Below, one piece after another: positions 6,983 through 15,494 of a DNA stretch of 29,127 nucleotides. The position numbers were made by a program, and so were the translations under genes. Source of the stretch: Desulfurococcales archaeon (GTDB taxonomy: Archaea > Thermoproteota > Thermoprotei_A > Sulfolobales > Ignisphaeraceae); assembly GCA_027037025.1 (NCBI GenBank), contig JALWBS010000063.1, positions 1-29,127 of the forward strand, written 5' to 3'. The notes beneath the pieces are model-generated. The model ran no database searches, was not told where the DNA came from, and saw only the letters and a list, made by a program, of their open reading frames with translations. How positions within the stretch are numbered: the stretch's first letter is position 1; every line of letters starts with the position of its first letter.

Positions 6983-9463
6983 TTAGAAGTGCTTCTTATA
7001 GTGTAGCCTCTTGATGTGCAACGGATGCTCGCCGGCCATCTTGTATATCAGAAGCTTCATCCCGTCCTCTACGAAGAACCAAGCTATGCAGTAGCCCCAG
7101 ACCACGCCCGCGAGCCACGCTGGTATGGGAGCTATGATCCCGAAGCCGTATATAGCCACTATCGTAGCGGCTAACTTCGTCGCAACGGCGGTTATCAGTA
7201 GCCACTTACCGGGCATTATTGAGAAGAACGGGCCTCGTACTCTTGTGACGAATATCGTGAGGTGTCCTGCCACTGCCAGCTTTAGGAATATGAACGTCTG
7301 TATCATAGCCATCTGGGTCGCTGGATTCATGTGGAATACGTAGATTCCTATCCAGAGCAGTAGGAATGATTCTATCACTCCAACGGTTCCCAGAGCCGAT
7401 GATAACGCTAGTATCAGCGGTATATTCCACTTCTCGGGTCTATTCCCTATCCTTACGTTGTCGTAGGCTATGGTGAGGATAGGCAGGTCGTTAAGTAGTG
7501 CGAGCAGTATTATCTGTACTGCTGTAACGGGATAGAAGTTGAACGCTATTATGGATAGCGTTATGAAGAACAGCACTCGGAAGGTCTCTGTAATCCTGTA
7601 CACGACGTAGCTATACATCCTCTTGAAGATCTTTCTCGCTTCCACCAAAGCATCCTTGATAACCGATATACCTGGAGCCAACATGACTATGTCTGCCGCA
7701 GCTCTCGCAGCGTCGGTTGCGTTAGCAACCGCTATACCTACGTCAGCCTTCTTAAGAGCCGGCGCATCATTTACGCCATCGCCCGTCATAGCAACTACGT
7801 GTCCACGCTTCTGAAGAGCGTCGACGATCATGAACTTGTGCTCTGGAAATACCTGGGCAAAACCATCAGCTTCCTCAATCATCTGCTCAGCTTCTGATGG
7901 ATGAGCTTTCCTCAGCTCATCTATGGTGTAAATCCTCGTACCTATACCTAGCATCCGAGCAATCTGCCTAGCTATCGCTATGTGGTCCCCCGTTATCATC
8001 TTCACACGGACTCCCATCTTCTTCAAGAAGTCTATGGTTTCGGCAGCATCCTCTCTAGGCGGGTCAAATAGGGGTATCAACCCAACGTACTCCCACTTGT
8101 CGAGAGTTCCCTCCACAGTCTTGGCAACACCTATCATTCTATAACCACGCTGCGCATGATCGTCGACGATCTTCATCACCACCTGTCTAAGCTCATCGTC
8201 CGCCTTCACCAGGTCTAGTATCACTTGCGGAGCTCCCTTAGCAACCCTGAACTGCTCGCCGTTGGGACCTACGACCACGGCTTCCGTCCTCTTAATCACG
8301 GGATCGAATGGGATGAACTTCACTTGCTTGTACTTCTTGATTTCTTCCTCTAGCTTGAACCTCTCTAAGGCTCCGAGAATCGCTAGATCTATAGGATCCT
8401 TATCCTCTTCCCTAGAAGCGAGAGCGGCGTAGAGCACTACATCAGATGGGCTATACTCAGGTTTCACGGGTACGGGATCCGCTATCGTTAGCTGGTTCTT
8501 AGTCAGCGTACCAGTCTTGTCGGCGCACAGCACGTCGACTCCCGCCATCTCCTCGATTGCCACGAGCTTCCTGACTATGGCTTGGCGTTTTGCGAGCTCG
8601 TACGCACCTATGGCCATCGTGATCGAGAGCACCGCTGGCATCGCTGCAGGGATGGCGGCAACCGTGAGAACCAGGGCGAATCTTACTAGCTCTAGTATAG
8701 GCGCTCCTCTATGGAGCTCTATGATTACCATGGCAGCGGCTAGGAATATCGTTAGCAGTATCAGGAAGTCTCCTATCCTTATGATTAGCTTCTGGTACCT
8801 GCTAACGGTCTTAGCCCTCTGAACTAACTGCACTGTCTTTCCGAAGTACGTGTTGAGCCCGGTCGCGATGACGACGGCGGTCATCTCTCCACGTTTTACG
8901 AGGCTCCCGGAGTAAGCTATATCACCAACGTGTTTCTCAACGGGTAGAGACTCGCCGGTTAGAACGGATTCGTCGACCAGCAGGTAATCACCTTCAATGA
9001 GTTTGACGTCCGCCGGTATGAGATCCCCTATCCTTATACGTATGATGTCTCCGGGTACCAGCTCTCGTGCTGGTATAACCTTCCACTCACCATCACGCAG
9101 CACTCTTGCGGTCTGGCTCAGCTTCTGCTTCAGATACTCGAGGATGTTCTCGGCTTTGTGCTCTTGCCAGAAGCCCAGCACACCGTTTATCAACAGCATC
9201 GCTATGATTATCCAGAAGTCTACCCAGTGATGTATGATGAATGAGAGTATCGCCGCTGCTTCGATCATCCACGGTATCGGTCCCCAGAAGTAGCTCAGGA
9301 ACCTTATAACTGGGTGCACTTTCTTTTCGGGTATCTCGTTGGGTCCGACGATCTTCAACCTACGCTCTGCTTCGCTACTCGATAACCCCCTAGACTTGTC
9401 GACCCCAAGCCTCTTGAGAACCTCTTCGACTGAGAGCTTCTTAGCCTCATCGGCTTTTATCAC
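6983..9463 (-). CDS. P-type H+-translocating ATPase (P3A family)
   Basis: An 826-residue plasma-membrane ion pump that couples ATP hydrolysis to cation export, most likely protons. It has the N-terminal actuator with TGES (169-172), membrane helices M1-M4 including the IPAAMPAV motif of the P3A (plant/fungal proton pump) group, the phosphorylation site DKTGT with Asp315, MVTGDH-type hinge sequence as MITGDH, and TGDGVNDAPALKKADVGIAV near 545-565. Six C-terminal hydrophobic segments follow. It lacks the C-terminal autoinhibitory extension of plant pumps. GTG at 9463 is the only start after an in-frame TGA. Proton rather than Na+ or Ca2+ specificity is inferred from family resemblance. It stands alone between a convergent gene and a tRNA. 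Confidence 0.9.
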   Translation of the reverse strand: MIKADEAKKLSVEEVLKRLGVDKSRGLSSSEAERRLKIVGPNEIPEKKVHPVIRFLSYFWGPIPWMIEAAAILSFIIHHWVDFWIIIAMLLINGVLGFWQEHKAENILEYLKQKLSQTARVLRDGEWKVIPARELVPGDIIRIRIGDLIPADVKLIEGDYLLVDESVLTGESLPVEKHVGDIAYSGSLVKRGEMTAVVIATGLNTYFGKTVQLVQRAKTVSRYQKLIIRIGDFLILLTIFLAAAMVIIELHRGAPILELVRFALVLTVAAIPAAMPAVLSITMAIGAYELAKRQAIVRKLVAIEEMAGVDVLCADKTGTLTKNQLTIADPVPVKPEYSPSDVVLYAALASREEDKDPIDLAILGALERFKLEEEIKKYKQVKFIPFDPVIKRTEAVVVGPNGEQFRVAKGAPQVILDLVKADDELRQVVMKIVDDHAQRGYRMIGVAKTVEGTLDKWEYVGLIPLFDPPREDAAETIDFLKKMGVRVKMITGDHIAIARQIARMLGIGTRIYTIDELRKAHPSEAEQMIEEADGFAQVFPEHKFMIVDALQKRGHVVAMTGDGVNDAPALKKADVGIAVANATDAARAAADIVMLAPGISVIKDALVEARKIFKRMYSYVVYRITETFRVLFFITLSIIAFNFYPVTAVQIILLALLNDLPILTIAYDNVRIGNRPEKWNIPLILALSSALGTVGVIESFLLLWIGIYVFHMNPATQMAMIQTFIFLKLAVAGHLTIFVTRVRGPFFSIMPGKWLLITAVATKLAATIVAIYGFGIIAPIPAWLAGVVWGYCIAWFFVEDGMKLLIYKMAGEHPLHIKRLHYKKHF

Positions 9464-9528
9464 GAGCTCTCGGCTCTCTTCCGTACACGATCACCTCTCG
9501 CATTTGGGGTCAGCGGGAGAATAAGCGT

Positions 9529-9605
9529 TGGTGGGCCCGCGGGGATTTGAACCCCGGACCTCCGCCTCGTAAGGGCGGCGTCCTACCGGGCTAGACGACG
9601 GGCCC
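9529..9605 (-). tRNA. tRNA-Val (anticodon UAC)
   Basis: A full cloverleaf can be folded. The acceptor is GGGCCCG/CGGGCCC, the D stem GTCT/GGAC, the anticodon stem CCGCC/GGCGG with loop CTTACGA giving anticodon TAC, and the T arm CGGGG-TTCAAAT-CCCCG. Discriminator A and the CCA tail are encoded (9529-9531). There is no intron. The gene and its upstream region are almost identical to the tRNA-Val(GAC) unit at 28144-28220. Confidence 0.95.
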
Positions 9606-9634
9606 AACCCAACAGAAACACCAAGAAGTAGAAG

Positions 9635-9642
9635 CTTATAAG
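9635..9642 (-). promoter_or_regulatory. TATA box of tRNA-Val(UAC)
   Basis: The octamer CTTATAAG sits about 33 nt upstream of the tRNA 5' end, the usual archaeal spacing with a short leader. It recurs at the same distance before the second tRNA-Val gene. Confidence 0.7.
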
Positions 9643-9669
9643 GTGTATGGTTTATGATGGGCTTCAAGC

Positions 9670-9677
9670 CTAATATC
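9670..9677 (+). promoter_or_regulatory. TATA box of tRNA-Cys
   Basis: CTAATATC lies about 29 nt upstream of the tRNA-Cys 5' end. It shares the 97-bp divergent gap with the tRNA-Val promoter. Confidence 0.5.
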
Positions 9678-9702
9678 CCCGAACAGGGTGGGGTTATGTG
9701 GA

Positions 9703-9806
9703 GCCGGGGTGGCCGAGCGGTCCAAGGCGGCGGGCTGCAGTGGCTTCCGGCTTCCGCCCGTTGAGACCCGTTAGTTTCCCGGGTTCGAATCCCGGCCCCG
9801 GCTCCA
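9703..9806 (+). tRNA. tRNA-Cys (anticodon GCA) with a 25-nt intron
   Basis: The acceptor is GCCGGGG/CCCCGGC, the D arm GCCG...AGGC, the anticodon stem GCGGG/CCCGT, and the T arm CCGGG-TTCGAAT-CCCGG. Discriminator T73, typical of tRNA-Cys, is followed by an encoded CCA. The loop starts CTGCAG, giving anticodon GCA, and is interrupted after position 37 by an intron at about 9741-9765. The variable region, seven bases, is two longer than usual for a class I tRNA. Confidence 0.85.
9741..9765 (+). other. Intron of tRNA-Cys, position 37/38
   Basis: Removing these 25 nt restores a 7-base anticodon loop ending in A38 and a five-pair anticodon stem. A one-base shift gives the same mature product because G flanks both sites. 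GGC and GCC inside the intron could form an inner helix, but a perfect bulge-helix-bulge is not obvious. Confidence 0.65.
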
Positions 9807-9826
9807 AATCTACGCGCTACTCTCGC

Positions 9827-9849
9827 AGCTTCTTCTCCTTGGGGAAGCT
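9827..9849. repeat. Hairpin between tRNA-Cys and guaB
   Basis: AGCTTC and GAAGCT pair across an 11-nt loop that is pyrimidine-rich on the plus strand. It may be part of the tRNA-Cys 3' region or lie upstream of the guaB promoter. No function can be assigned. Confidence 0.25.
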
Positions 9850-9900
9850 CTAAACAAGATATTTCTCTCTGCATCCTTTCGTATGATAGGTCGTACACGC

Positions 9901-11331
9901 ATGTTTAGGGAGAAGCTCAGCAACGCTCCGTACATGACGAGCTTCGACGATGTATACATAGTTCCCGGTAGAGCATCCTTAGAACCTCGCGAGGTTGACG
10001 TGAGGACGAGGTTCTCCTCGAGTATAGAGCTCTTAGTACCTATCGCCTCTTCCCCCATGGACACAGTGACGGGGTCCGAGCTAGCAATAGCGCTAGCTCT
10101 TCACGGAGCTATAGGCGTCGTCCATAGGAACTGTAGTGTAGATGAGCAGCTGGAGATGGTTAAGCGAGTTAAAGAGTTTCCTCCATACCCACTTAGAGCT
10201 CTGTACGCCGAGTTCAACGAGCCTTGTTCCAGAGTCCTCGAGTCGCTTAGGAACGAAGGGCTGAGAGATCTTCCGGTGATTCGCGATGGGCGCGTCGTAG
10301 GCTACGTCTCCGTGACTGAACTCCTTGAGCACTGCCGAGACAATCCGCTAAAACCCGTTGGGGAGATCGTCGCTAAGAGCTCTGCGAAACCCCATCGTTT
10401 GTTTACCCTAGCTAACATACGCGAAGCTAGGAGGGAGGTTCTTGAGGGGCGCATCGACGCCGTGGCCATAACGTCTAGCGACGGCATGTACGTAGGCACG
10501 TTGACTCTGAGAGAAGCGCTAGAGGAGTACACCCCGCTCACCGACGATGATGGAAGGCTGCGCGTGGCCGCCGCCATCTCTCCCTTCGATGTTGCGCGAG
10601 CCAAAGTGTTAGAGCGCTACGTGGACGCGTTCGTTAGCGACGTAGCTCACTTCCACAACGTTAACGTTTTGAAAGCATCGAGGAATCTGGTTAGAGACAT
10701 CTCCCGGGATTTCATAGCCGGTAACGTAGGTACGTACGAAGCGGTCGTAGATGCGCTAACCACCATAGAGGTCGTTCACGGATTCAGAGTGGGTATCGGA
10801 GGGGGTTCGATATGCATAACCTCAGAGGTGTGCGGAGCTTATGTCCCAACGCTTTGGGCTGTTGCTAGCGTACGAGATGCCCTGGAAGACCATGGAGCTG
10901 GCAGCATACCGATAATAGCCGATGGAGGGATACGCACTCCGGGTGATGCCGTTAAAGCTCTTGCCGCTGGAGCTAGCTCCGTGATGCTAGGCTACGTATT
11001 TGCGGGAACTGATGAGGCATGCGCACCGCTTATAGCGATAGGTGGTAGACTGTACAAGCCGTACCGAGGTATGGCGAGCCGCGGAGCCATGGCTAGGAGG
11101 TACGCACTCGATAGATATGCACGTATATCGAAAAGGATCGCTGAAGGTATCGAGGGTCTCGTACCCTATAGAGGACCCGTGAGCAAAGTTCTTAGAGAGT
11201 TCGTCGAAGGGATAAAGGCTGGGCTTGGCTATGCAGGAGCATCATCTATTAAGGAGCTCTGGGAAAAAGCGCGGTTCGGTAGAACGCTTAAGAAGTATAC
11301 TCCTCAGGACCTAATACCGCGCTTACGATGA
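9901..11331 (+). CDS. guaB: Inosine-5'-monophosphate dehydrogenase
   Basis: It oxidises IMP to XMP with NAD+, the committed step of GMP synthesis in the cytoplasm. The TIM barrel opens with TSFDDVYIVPG and SSPMDTVTG. A CBS-domain insert covers about residues 95-210, its second half degenerate. The catalytic loop is GGGSICITSEV with Cys305, closer to the eukaryotic SICITQEV form than to GMP reductase. The flap has YRGMASRGAM, and EGIEGLVPYRG near the C-terminus is an IMPDH rather than GMP-reductase feature. ATG at 9901 gives the usual distance to FDDV; an ATG at 9883 adds six residues. The 3' end overlaps the convergent DHH gene by 9 bp. Confidence 0.9.
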   Translation: MFREKLSNAPYMTSFDDVYIVPGRASLEPREVDVRTRFSSSIELLVPIASSPMDTVTGSELAIALALHGAIGVVHRNCSVDEQLEMVKRVKEFPPYPLRALYAEFNEPCSRVLESLRNEGLRDLPVIRDGRVVGYVSVTELLEHCRDNPLKPVGEIVAKSSAKPHRLFTLANIREARREVLEGRIDAVAITSSDGMYVGTLTLREALEEYTPLTDDDGRLRVAAAISPFDVARAKVLERYVDAFVSDVAHFHNVNVLKASRNLVRDISRDFIAGNVGTYEAVVDALTTIEVVHGFRVGIGGGSICITSEVCGAYVPTLWAVASVRDALEDHGAGSIPIIADGGIRTPGDAVKALAAGASSVMLGYVFAGTDEACAPLIAIGGRLYKPYRGMASRGAMARRYALDRYARISKRIAEGIEGLVPYRGPVSKVLREFVEGIKAGLGYAGASSIKELWEKARFGRTLKKYTPQDLIPRLR

Positions 11332-12330
11332 GCTTCTCCTCTCCACCTCTATCAAAGCCCTTAGGATAACCTCCCTTAGCTTATAGAGATCGCAGTACTT
11401 AGGATCCACAACCCCTATCGCTAAGGATTGGTGTCCTCCAACGTCTTTTAGAACCCCCATTTCGTAGAGCTTCAACGCCAATCTCTGCGGAAGATCATCG
11501 CGCGACCTCACGACCATCAGCACCCTATCACCTCTCGAACCAAGCACTACCACAGGCAACCTAAGGATCTTGTACAGCTGAGACGCTAGAGCGGATAGCT
11601 TTACGTCCGAGACCTTCCTAGCATCCACAAGCCTGATATTCGCCAACTTAAGAGCGCTCGGCGCTAACTCCATCGCAATAGCTCGAACTCTCCGCGTTTC
11701 CTCCCTTATAGCATCCGAGTTTACAAGATCATGGATGCTGCGATAGAAAGGCATTGCGGTCATGGAGATAGGAGATGCTAACCAGCGAACGATCGACTCC
11801 CACGCATCTCTATCCTTACGAATGCTTAGGTACTTCGACATCCTTATCGCTATGTCCACAATCCTTTTATCGATCTTGGCAACCCCACCCTTTTCAGCCA
11901 TTGATATCGCTGAGACAAACGCGTTGAGCCTAGGAGAGAGCCTCCCCCCAACGCTCTTTATCACATGCGCTACCAAAACTGCCGTGGGTGCCCGGCCTAC
12001 TAATAGATCATCTACTAGGTTCTCTAACGATGCGCTGCGCACCATCGTTGATAGGTGGTGATCGATGTAAATGATTCGGTCGAACGATTTCCTAGCTTCT
12101 CGAAGACTTAGCTCGACGATCCTTGAGAACGCTATGTCGAGAACCACAAGCACCTTCCCAACAACGCTCTTTACGCTATCACCAAAGGTTCGCGGCGTCG
12201 ATGGTACTAGCTTAACCTTAGCCTTGCCTTTAACCGGGTAAAGCCCTAGAAACTCCTGAGCGTACACGATCTCAGCAGCCGCAACTATTCCATCAGCGTC
12301 CCAATCGCTAACAACAACAACTTCCTCCAT
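11323..12330 (-). CDS. DHH/DHHA1-family phosphoesterase (RecJ/NrnA-like)
   Basis: A 335-residue metal-dependent phosphoesterase of the DHH superfamily, which contains RecJ exonucleases, oligoribonucleases and cyclic-dinucleotide phosphodiesterases. Motif I is DWDADG at residues 9-14, motif II is the aspartate in VVLDIAFS, motif III is IDHHLS, and the DHHA1 domain ends with VGGHQSLAIGV. The substrate cannot be told from sequence. ATG at 12330 was chosen because GGTGGAG lies 7-8 nt upstream and motif I then falls near the N-terminus; a TTG at 12366 would add 12 residues. It is transcribed divergently from the MBL gene and converges on guaB. Confidence 0.82.
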   Translation of the reverse strand: MEEVVVVSDWDADGIVAAAEIVYAQEFLGLYPVKGKAKVKLVPSTPRTFGDSVKSVVGKVLVVLDIAFSRIVELSLREARKSFDRIIYIDHHLSTMVRSASLENLVDDLLVGRAPTAVLVAHVIKSVGGRLSPRLNAFVSAISMAEKGGVAKIDKRIVDIAIRMSKYLSIRKDRDAWESIVRWLASPISMTAMPFYRSIHDLVNSDAIREETRRVRAIAMELAPSALKLANIRLVDARKVSDVKLSALASQLYKILRLPVVVLGSRGDRVLMVVRSRDDLPQRLALKLYEMGVLKDVGGHQSLAIGVVDPKYCDLYKLREVILRALIEVERRSSS

Positions 12331-12392
12331 GATCTCTCCACCGTAGCCAGGTTCTCGAACACTCAAATCCTTACGCCCCCAAATCTACCTCT

Positions 12393-13091
12393 GTGGAGAC
12401 GTTGAAGATACTGTTCCTCGTTGAAAATCGTTCGAGAGACCCCGAGCTCCGATCAGCATGGGGTCTCTCGATACTCGTCGAAGTAAAAGGTTGCAGAATC
12501 CTATTCGATGTCGGTCCTAGCGCCTCAACGCTTCTACACAACGCTGAGAAGCTAGGCGTGGACCTAGGGAAGATAGATGCCGTGTTCATATCGCATCTTC
12601 ACTACGATCACTGCGGCGCTCTTAACGAACTGCTTCGTTTAGGAGCGTTACCTCGAGACATCCCCGTGTTCCTCCCTGAACCCGGTGGTTATCCAAATGA
12701 GGTTGTGTGTAACAGCAAGACTCCTGTACTTGATTTAGGATGGTCGACGGGAGCGATGAACGTTGTCGCGCTGCGAGAACACGCTTTGGTAATTCCATGC
12801 AATGGAAATGCTATTGCGGTACTCGTAGGATGCTCACATCCTGGACTCGCGAACATCGTTACAAAGGCTCTCGAGATCTCGAGTGCTAAACACATTAAGC
12901 TTCTCGCAGGAGGATTCCACATGGGTTCCTACGAAGCTGCTAGAGTAGCTGAAAAGATTGGGGGTCTCAGCATCGAGATTATGATTCCTGCTCACTGCAC
13001 ATCGGATGGAGCTATAGCTGTATTCAGAGAGAAGCTCTCGGGCAGGTGCAGGGTTCTGGATCCCTACGTAGGGTTGAGTATCGAGGTTTGA
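12393..13091 (+). CDS. Metallo-beta-lactamase-fold hydrolase (COG1237-like)
   Basis: A 232-residue MBL-fold protein. The metal-binding motif is HLHYDH at residues 68-73, followed by the later ligands in GCSHPGLANI, the GGFHMG segment and PAHCTSD near the C-terminus. CSHPGLANI is typical of the COG1237 group, some of whose members are annotated as dihydropterin/beta-RFAP-related synthases. That function is not proven and no methanopterin genes are nearby. The start GTG at 12393 has no clear ribosome site; a TTG at 12402 with GGAG just ahead is an alternative. It heads a plus-strand run of five genes with short gaps. Confidence 0.78.
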   Translation: METLKILFLVENRSRDPELRSAWGLSILVEVKGCRILFDVGPSASTLLHNAEKLGVDLGKIDAVFISHLHYDHCGALNELLRLGALPRDIPVFLPEPGGYPNEVVCNSKTPVLDLGWSTGAMNVVALREHALVIPCNGNAIAVLVGCSHPGLANIVTKALEISSAKHIKLLAGGFHMGSYEAARVAEKIGGLSIEIMIPAHCTSDGAIAVFREKLSGRCRVLDPYVGLSIEV

Positions 13092-13096
13092 CGAAG

Positions 13097-13720
13097 ATGC
13101 TCGGTGGACGAAGAGCTGCGATAGTTACGGTGGTGGCGATCATCGTAGCGGTATTGGCTTACATAGCCTACTACGAGTTAACACACGGCAGCTTGATCAC
13201 GGGAACCAGACCTCTTATCCCCAAAGCCCTTAGAACTCTGATCGAAGGTGCTAATGCATCGATCCTAGTTAAGTCATCGTTCAGCAACTTCAGCACGATT
13301 CCAAGGGAGTACACGTGCGATGGTAAGGACATATCGATTCCTCTAACCATCAGCGGCATCCCCTCGAGCGCTTCATGTTTAGCCCTCATAATGTACGATC
13401 CCGACGCGCCTAAAGGAACGTTCTATCACTGGATAGTGTACAACATAACTGTGAAGGAGCCTTACGTAGATCTGCCTCCCGGCATGCTAAAGTCTCCGAG
13501 GATACGGGGGATGGTTCAGGGAATCAATAGCTTCGGGTTCGTGGGATACGGAGGTCCATGTCCTCCGAAGGGATCGAAGCACAGGTACGTTATCCTTGTA
13601 ATAGCCTTGCGTAAGTGTCCCGAGGTTTCACTACCTCTAACAGTAAACAAGTTCGTGAAAGCTTGTCGAGAAGGTGGGGTTTTAGCTTACGGCGTACTCG
13701 TAGGCATCTACGGTAGGTAA
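13097..13720 (+). CDS. Membrane-anchored PEBP (YbhB/YbcL, Raf-kinase-inhibitor-like) protein
   Basis: This is a phosphatidylethanolamine-binding-protein fold. The signature segments are YTCDGKDISIPLTISGIP, MYDPDAPKGTFYHWIVYNI and GYGGPCPPKGSKHRYV, which build the conserved anion-binding pocket (DPDAP and the GxHRY-like region). A hydrophobic stretch at about residues 8-27 acts as a signal anchor, so the domain is probably outside the cell. ATG at 13097 is favoured by GAGGT 9 nt upstream, which overlaps the end of the MBL gene; the open frame extends further upstream inside that gene. Its physiological role in archaea is unknown. Confidence 0.85.
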   Translation: MLGGRRAAIVTVVAIIVAVLAYIAYYELTHGSLITGTRPLIPKALRTLIEGANASILVKSSFSNFSTIPREYTCDGKDISIPLTISGIPSSASCLALIMYDPDAPKGTFYHWIVYNITVKEPYVDLPPGMLKSPRIRGMVQGINSFGFVGYGGPCPPKGSKHRYVILVIALRKCPEVSLPLTVNKFVKACREGGVLAYGVLVGIYGR

Positions 13721-13721
13721 G

Positions 13722-14720
13722 ATGAAGGCGCTGGTCCTCTACGCTCCACGCACCGTTCGCCTAGTCGAGATGCCTCTTCCTAAGCTCCCCGAGGGTTGGT
13801 GTCTGATCAAAACGGTGGCTGTAGGCATATGTGGAACCGATAAGGCGTTCTATCTCGGCACGTACCCACTACTTAAGAAACCTCTTGTTCCAGGTCACGA
13901 GGCTTGCGGAGTGGTGGTTAGTGGATGCCGCGATCTCGAAGGTGAGCTCGTGGTACCCGAGATAAACTTCGCATGTAGAAATTGCGAAGTTTGCTTCTCC
14001 GGGCTCTACACCCACTGCCCTAATAGGAAAACCCTTGGGATAGACTTCGACGGAGCAATGGCAGAGTACTTCGTGGCTCCATCCTGGGCCCTCCATCGCG
14101 TAAAGGGGCTTGACCCGCTAAAGGCGGTTCTCGTCGAGCCCTTAGCAGCTCTCCTAAACGCACTTCGACAAGCACCTCCTTCCATAGAGGATGAATGCGC
14201 AGTGATAGGCACTGGTAGCTTGGCCTACATGCTTGCTCAGCTACTCAGACTAGCGGGATTTAATCCCCTCATCGTGCATAGAGGCGGTAGCGTTAAGGCT
14301 AAGCATTTCCAGCGAAAAGGATTCAGAACCGTGGATGTCGAAACCGCGATTAAGGACTTCTCCAACAGCATGGATGTCGTATTCGAAGTTAGCGGTTCGC
14401 CAGAAGCATTAGACATAGCGATAGAGCTAGCTAAGCCAAGGGGGTTAATACACCTTAAATCGACACCTGGATCCCCTACATCATCCAACCTCACGAAGCT
14501 GGTAGTTAAGGAGCTACGCATATACGGAACGCGGTGTGGAACGTTTAAGGAGTTCGAGAAGGCGATAGATCTCCTCCGGAAGGGACTCGTCGAACCTCCA
14601 CCTTTGAAAGTGTTGGAAGGTCTTGATAAAGGAGTGCAAGCATTTGAAGAGTCTCTCAACAGAAACGTATTTAAAGTTGTTCTCTCACTTAATCACCGAG
14701 AACATAAAGATGTTTCCTAG
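13722..14720 (+). CDS. Zinc-dependent medium-chain alcohol/polyol dehydrogenase
   Basis: A 332-residue MDR-family NAD(P)-dependent dehydrogenase. Catalytic zinc ligands are Cys37 in GICGTD and His59 in PGHE. Structural zinc ligands follow the C-x2-C-x2-C-x7-C pattern in CRNCEVCFSGLYTHC. The coenzyme domain begins with VIGTGSLAYMLAQLL, a slightly changed GxGxxG. The group includes threonine and glucose dehydrogenases, and the substrate is not determinable. It starts one base after the PEBP stop, so the two are co-transcribed, but no metabolic link to the neighbours is evident. Confidence 0.85.
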   Translation: MKALVLYAPRTVRLVEMPLPKLPEGWCLIKTVAVGICGTDKAFYLGTYPLLKKPLVPGHEACGVVVSGCRDLEGELVVPEINFACRNCEVCFSGLYTHCPNRKTLGIDFDGAMAEYFVAPSWALHRVKGLDPLKAVLVEPLAALLNALRQAPPSIEDECAVIGTGSLAYMLAQLLRLAGFNPLIVHRGGSVKAKHFQRKGFRTVDVETAIKDFSNSMDVVFEVSGSPEALDIAIELAKPRGLIHLKSTPGSPTSSNLTKLVVKELRIYGTRCGTFKEFEKAIDLLRKGLVEPPPLKVLEGLDKGVQAFEESLNRNVFKVVLSLNHREHKDVS

Positions 14721-14738
14721 AGTAGGGGTAGCATCTTG

Positions 14739-15494
14739 ATGAACCAAAGAGCTGTCGAGGTCAAGAAGCTTGTCAAGAAGTACGGTTCCTTCGTGGCGCT
14801 GAAGGGAATTTCCTTCGATGTGGAGAAAGGAGAGATCTTTGGGCTCTTGGGCCCTAACGGCGCCGGTAAAACGACCACTCTCCGAATAATAGCGACTCTA
14901 CTAACACCGACTTCTGGCACCGTCAAGGTGTTTGGGTTAGACGTGGTTAGCGAAGCTAATAAGGTTCGTAAGATCATAAGCTACCTTCCTGAAGAAGCTG
15001 GTGCGTACAAAAACATAACGGGCTTTGAATACCTATCAATGGTTGCGAAGATATACTTCAGCAACAGGAAGGATCAAGAGGAAGCTCTGGAGCTCGGGAT
15101 AAAGATAGCTAACTTAGGAGATAAGATCCACGACAAGATGAAGACGTACTCGAAAGGTATGCAGCGAAGGATCCAGGTTGCTAGGGCTTTGATGGTGCGT
15201 CCTCGACTCGCAATACTCGATGAACCGACCTCGGGTCTCGACGTAGTTCAGGCTATGGAGATAAGGAACATAGTGAAGAGATTCTCTAGAGAGCTCGGAA
15301 TAACGGTTATCCTATCCAGTCACAACACTAGAGAAGTTGAGGAGCTATGCGATAGAATAGCAATTCTAGATCAAGGAGTGCTGAAGGAGATAGGATACGT
15401 GGACGAGTTGTTATCGAGATACGAGGTAAAGAACGTGGAAGAGCTATTTATGAAGGTGATAGGTTTTGACCAAACTGGCTCCTCTACTCGGTAA
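14739..15494 (+). CDS. ABC transporter ATP-binding protein (ABC-2 export type)
   Basis: The nucleotide-binding subunit of an exporter. It has Walker A GPNGAGKTTT near residue 38, a signature motif in the variant form YSKGMQRR, Walker B LAILDEPTSGLD, and the switch His in SSHNTREVEE. The sequence resembles NatA/CcmA-type ATPases that pair with ABC-2 permeases for drugs, sodium or polysaccharides. ATG at 14739 has GGGG about 10 nt upstream; a TTG one codon earlier is possible. The coding region overlaps the downstream permease by 29 bp. Confidence 0.92.
   Translation: MNQRAVEVKKLVKKYGSFVALKGISFDVEKGEIFGLLGPNGAGKTTTLRIIATLLTPTSGTVKVFGLDVVSEANKVRKIISYLPEEAGAYKNITGFEYLSMVAKIYFSNRKDQEEALELGIKIANLGDKIHDKMKTYSKGMQRRIQVARALMVRPRLAILDEPTSGLDVVQAMEIRNIVKRFSRELGITVILSSHNTREVEELCDRIAILDQGVLKEIGYVDELLSRYEVKNVEELFMKVIGFDQTGSSTR

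Noticed and set aside
9729..9775. Reading the plus-strand tRNA as tRNA-Leu or tRNA-Ser with a long variable arm
   Set aside because: T73 and the GCA anticodon fit tRNA-Cys, and treating the extra bases as an intron restores a correct loop, whereas a class II arm does not pair.
9491..9898. Long open frame on the minus strand across the two divergent tRNAs and their promoters
   Set aside because: It runs through tRNA-Val and tRNA-Cys genes and has no recognisable protein features; it is GC-rich tRNA sequence that lacks stops by chance.
9883..9900. Upstream ATG extension of guaB
   Set aside because: The six extra residues exceed the usual IMPDH N-terminus and no ribosome site precedes this ATG; it remains possible if the message is leaderless.
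12366..12366. TTG start for the DHH phosphoesterase
   Set aside because: ATG at 12330 has a strong GGTGGAG site and places the DHH motif I at the normal distance.
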